Assembly: GCA_020201295.1 (NCBI GenBank)
Contig: JAIVHA010000224.1
Coordinates: 5,394-10,696, forward strand
Origin: Lysobacteraceae bacterium
GTDB lineage: Bacteria > Pseudomonadota > Gammaproteobacteria > DSM-19610
DNA: 5,303 bases
Direction of reading: 5' to 3'
Shown: in pieces, positions 4,223 through 5,303 of the stretch
Numbering within the stretch: the first letter of the stretch is position 1
How the letters are laid out: the number at the start of each line of letters is the position of its first letter
Made by a program: the position numbers and the translations under genes
The notes under the pieces: generated by a model
The model's input: the letters and a program-made list of their open reading frames with translations, nothing else
What the model was told of the DNA's origin: nothing
The model's database searches: none

Positions 4223-5303
4223 TCAAGCCCCATGGGATTCGTACAGGGCGTCGATACGCGGCGCAAACTGCTTCAGGATCCGCGCCCGTTTCATCTTCAG
4301 GGTCGGTGTCATCAGCCCATCCTCGACGGTCCAGGGTTCCAGGGTCGGGATCAGCCGCCGCACCTGGGCATAGCCCGGGAACTCCTTCAGCTGGTGGGAG
4401 ATGCGCGCGCGCAGGGCTTTCTCCACGAAGCGGCTGTTGAGGTCTTCCTCGCTGCGCGGGTCCACATCCAGCTCATCGGCCAGCGCGTTCCATTCCTCGG
4501 GATTGAGCACCAGCAGGGCGGTAAGACAGGAACGCCCTTCTCCCAGGATCATCACCTGGTCAAAGAGCGGATCGAGGGCGATGGCCATCTCCATGTCTGC
4601 CGGCGGCACTTTCTCGCCGTTGCCGAGCACGATGATCTCCTTGATGCGGCCGGTGATGTACAGGTGCCCCGTTTCGTCCATGCGTGCCTTGTCGCCGCTG
4701 TGCAGCCAGCCCTCGGCATCGATGGCGGCAGAGGTAGCCTCCTCGTTGTTCCAGTAGCCCAGCATCACCGCGGGACTGCGGGTGAGCAGTTCATCACGAT
4801 CCCCGATGCGCACCTCCACGCCCGGCAGGGGCGTGCCGATGCTGGCGGGGATGTTGTCGTCCGGGCGGTTGACGCTGATGACGGGGCTGGCCTCGGTCAT
4901 GCCATAGCCATGGAACACCGGCAGGCCCAGGCCGACGAAAAACCGTGCAATGGGCGGCGGCAGGGGCGCCCCGCCACACACCGCGTAGCGCAGCCGGCCA
5001 CCCAGGCGCTCCAGCACCTTGATGGCCACCAGGCGATGCAACAGCGGCCACAGCAGCAGAGAGGGACTCCAGCGAGCGCGGCCCTGGCCACGTTCGAAGC
5101 GCCGCCAGCCCACCGCCACGGTGAGCGCGAACAGGCGCCGGGCCAAGGGCGACTTCTCCTTCAGGCCCGCCTGGATGCGCCCATAGACCCGCTCGTAGAT
5201 GCGCGGCACGGAAATGAGCACCGTGGGCCGCAACTGGCGCAGGTCCTCGGCCAGGGTCTGCACGGAGCGGGCATAGGCCACCTGGGCGCCCACGAGCATG
5301 GGC
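4223..5303 (-). CDS. Long-chain acyl-CoA synthetase (AMP-binding ligase, FadD15/Faa1 type), C-terminal part (5' end outside window)
   Basis: The frame is open to the right edge and ends at TGA 4225-4223, giving 360 codons of a protein that is normally about 600 residues. The Met at 5299 is internal, because the preceding codon is Pro and family members continue upstream with a LPMLxGA-like segment. Counting from that Met, VLISVPRIYERVYGRI (27-42), LRYAVCGGAPLP (103-114) and the adenylate-forming motif HGYGMTEASPV (130-140) are present. SIGTPLPGVEV (153-163), GWLHSGD (197-203), ITGRIKEIIVLGNGEKVPP (215-233) and the C-terminal TPTLKMKR (331-338), which carries the catalytic lysine, also fit. 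The enzyme activates long-chain fatty acids with ATP and CoA through an acyl-adenylate, usually at the inner face of the membrane. All key motifs in view are intact. It reads towards the kinase gene, separated from it by the DUF4382-like remnant, and appears unrelated to the sugar module. Confidence 0.93.
   Translation of the reverse strand, partial: PMLVGAQVAYARSVQTLAEDLRQLRPTVLISVPRIYERVYGRIQAGLKEKSPLARRLFALTVAVGWRRFERGQGRARWSPSLLLWPLLHRLVAIKVLERLGGRLRYAVCGGAPLPPPIARFFVGLGLPVFHGYGMTEASPVISVNRPDDNIPASIGTPLPGVEVRIGDRDELLTRSPAVMLGYWNNEEATSAAIDAEGWLHSGDKARMDETGHLYITGRIKEIIVLGNGEKVPPADMEMAIALDPLFDQVMILGEGRSCLTALLVLNPEEWNALADELDVDPRSEEDLNSRFVEKALRARISHQLKEFPGYAQVRRLIPTLEPWTVEDGLMTPTLKMKRARILKQFAPRIDALYESHGA

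Overview
The window is GC-rich proteobacterial DNA. Codon use, the FadD15-like acyl-CoA ligase and a DUF4382-type remnant suggest a gammaproteobacterium, perhaps a Chromatiales or sulfur-oxidiser relative. That placement is inference from protein style only. No RNA gene, insertion sequence, CRISPR array or phage gene was seen.

Layout. Positions 1-458 (minus strand) hold the N-terminal 152 codons of an IclR-family repressor that runs off the left edge. A 92-bp divergent intergenic region follows. It carries two near-identical 15-bp imperfect palindromes whose centres are 19 bp apart, which are good candidate operators for that regulator. Positions 551-2767 (plus) encode a 738-residue thiamine-diphosphate enzyme. 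It has the domain plan of transketolase/phosphoketolase but departs from both at signature positions. The 260-bp gap after it (2768-3027) is almost entirely repeat: two copies of a CCGCCAAG-rich element face two inverted copies, nested around a REP-like hairpin. Positions 3028-4020 (plus) encode a DUF1537 / four-carbon acid sugar kinase family protein of only 330 residues. Its N-terminal domain looks intact, but the middle of its C-terminal nucleotide-binding domain appears to be missing.

The right part reads on the minus strand. Positions 4021-4194 are a 57-codon orphan remnant matching the C-terminus of DUF4382-type secreted or lipoproteins; its stop codon abuts the kinase stop. Positions 4223-5303 encode the C-terminal three-fifths or so of a long-chain acyl-CoA synthetase that enters from the right edge.

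How the genes may work together. The regulator, ThDP enzyme and sugar-acid kinase look like a small carbohydrate or sugar-acid module under local IclR control: the kinase family phosphorylates C4 sugar acids and the ThDP enzyme cleaves or transfers C2 units of sugar phosphates. The kinase lesion and the adjacent gene remnant suggest the locus has been rearranged, so the module may be decaying or altered. The acyl-CoA ligase is probably an unrelated neighbour.
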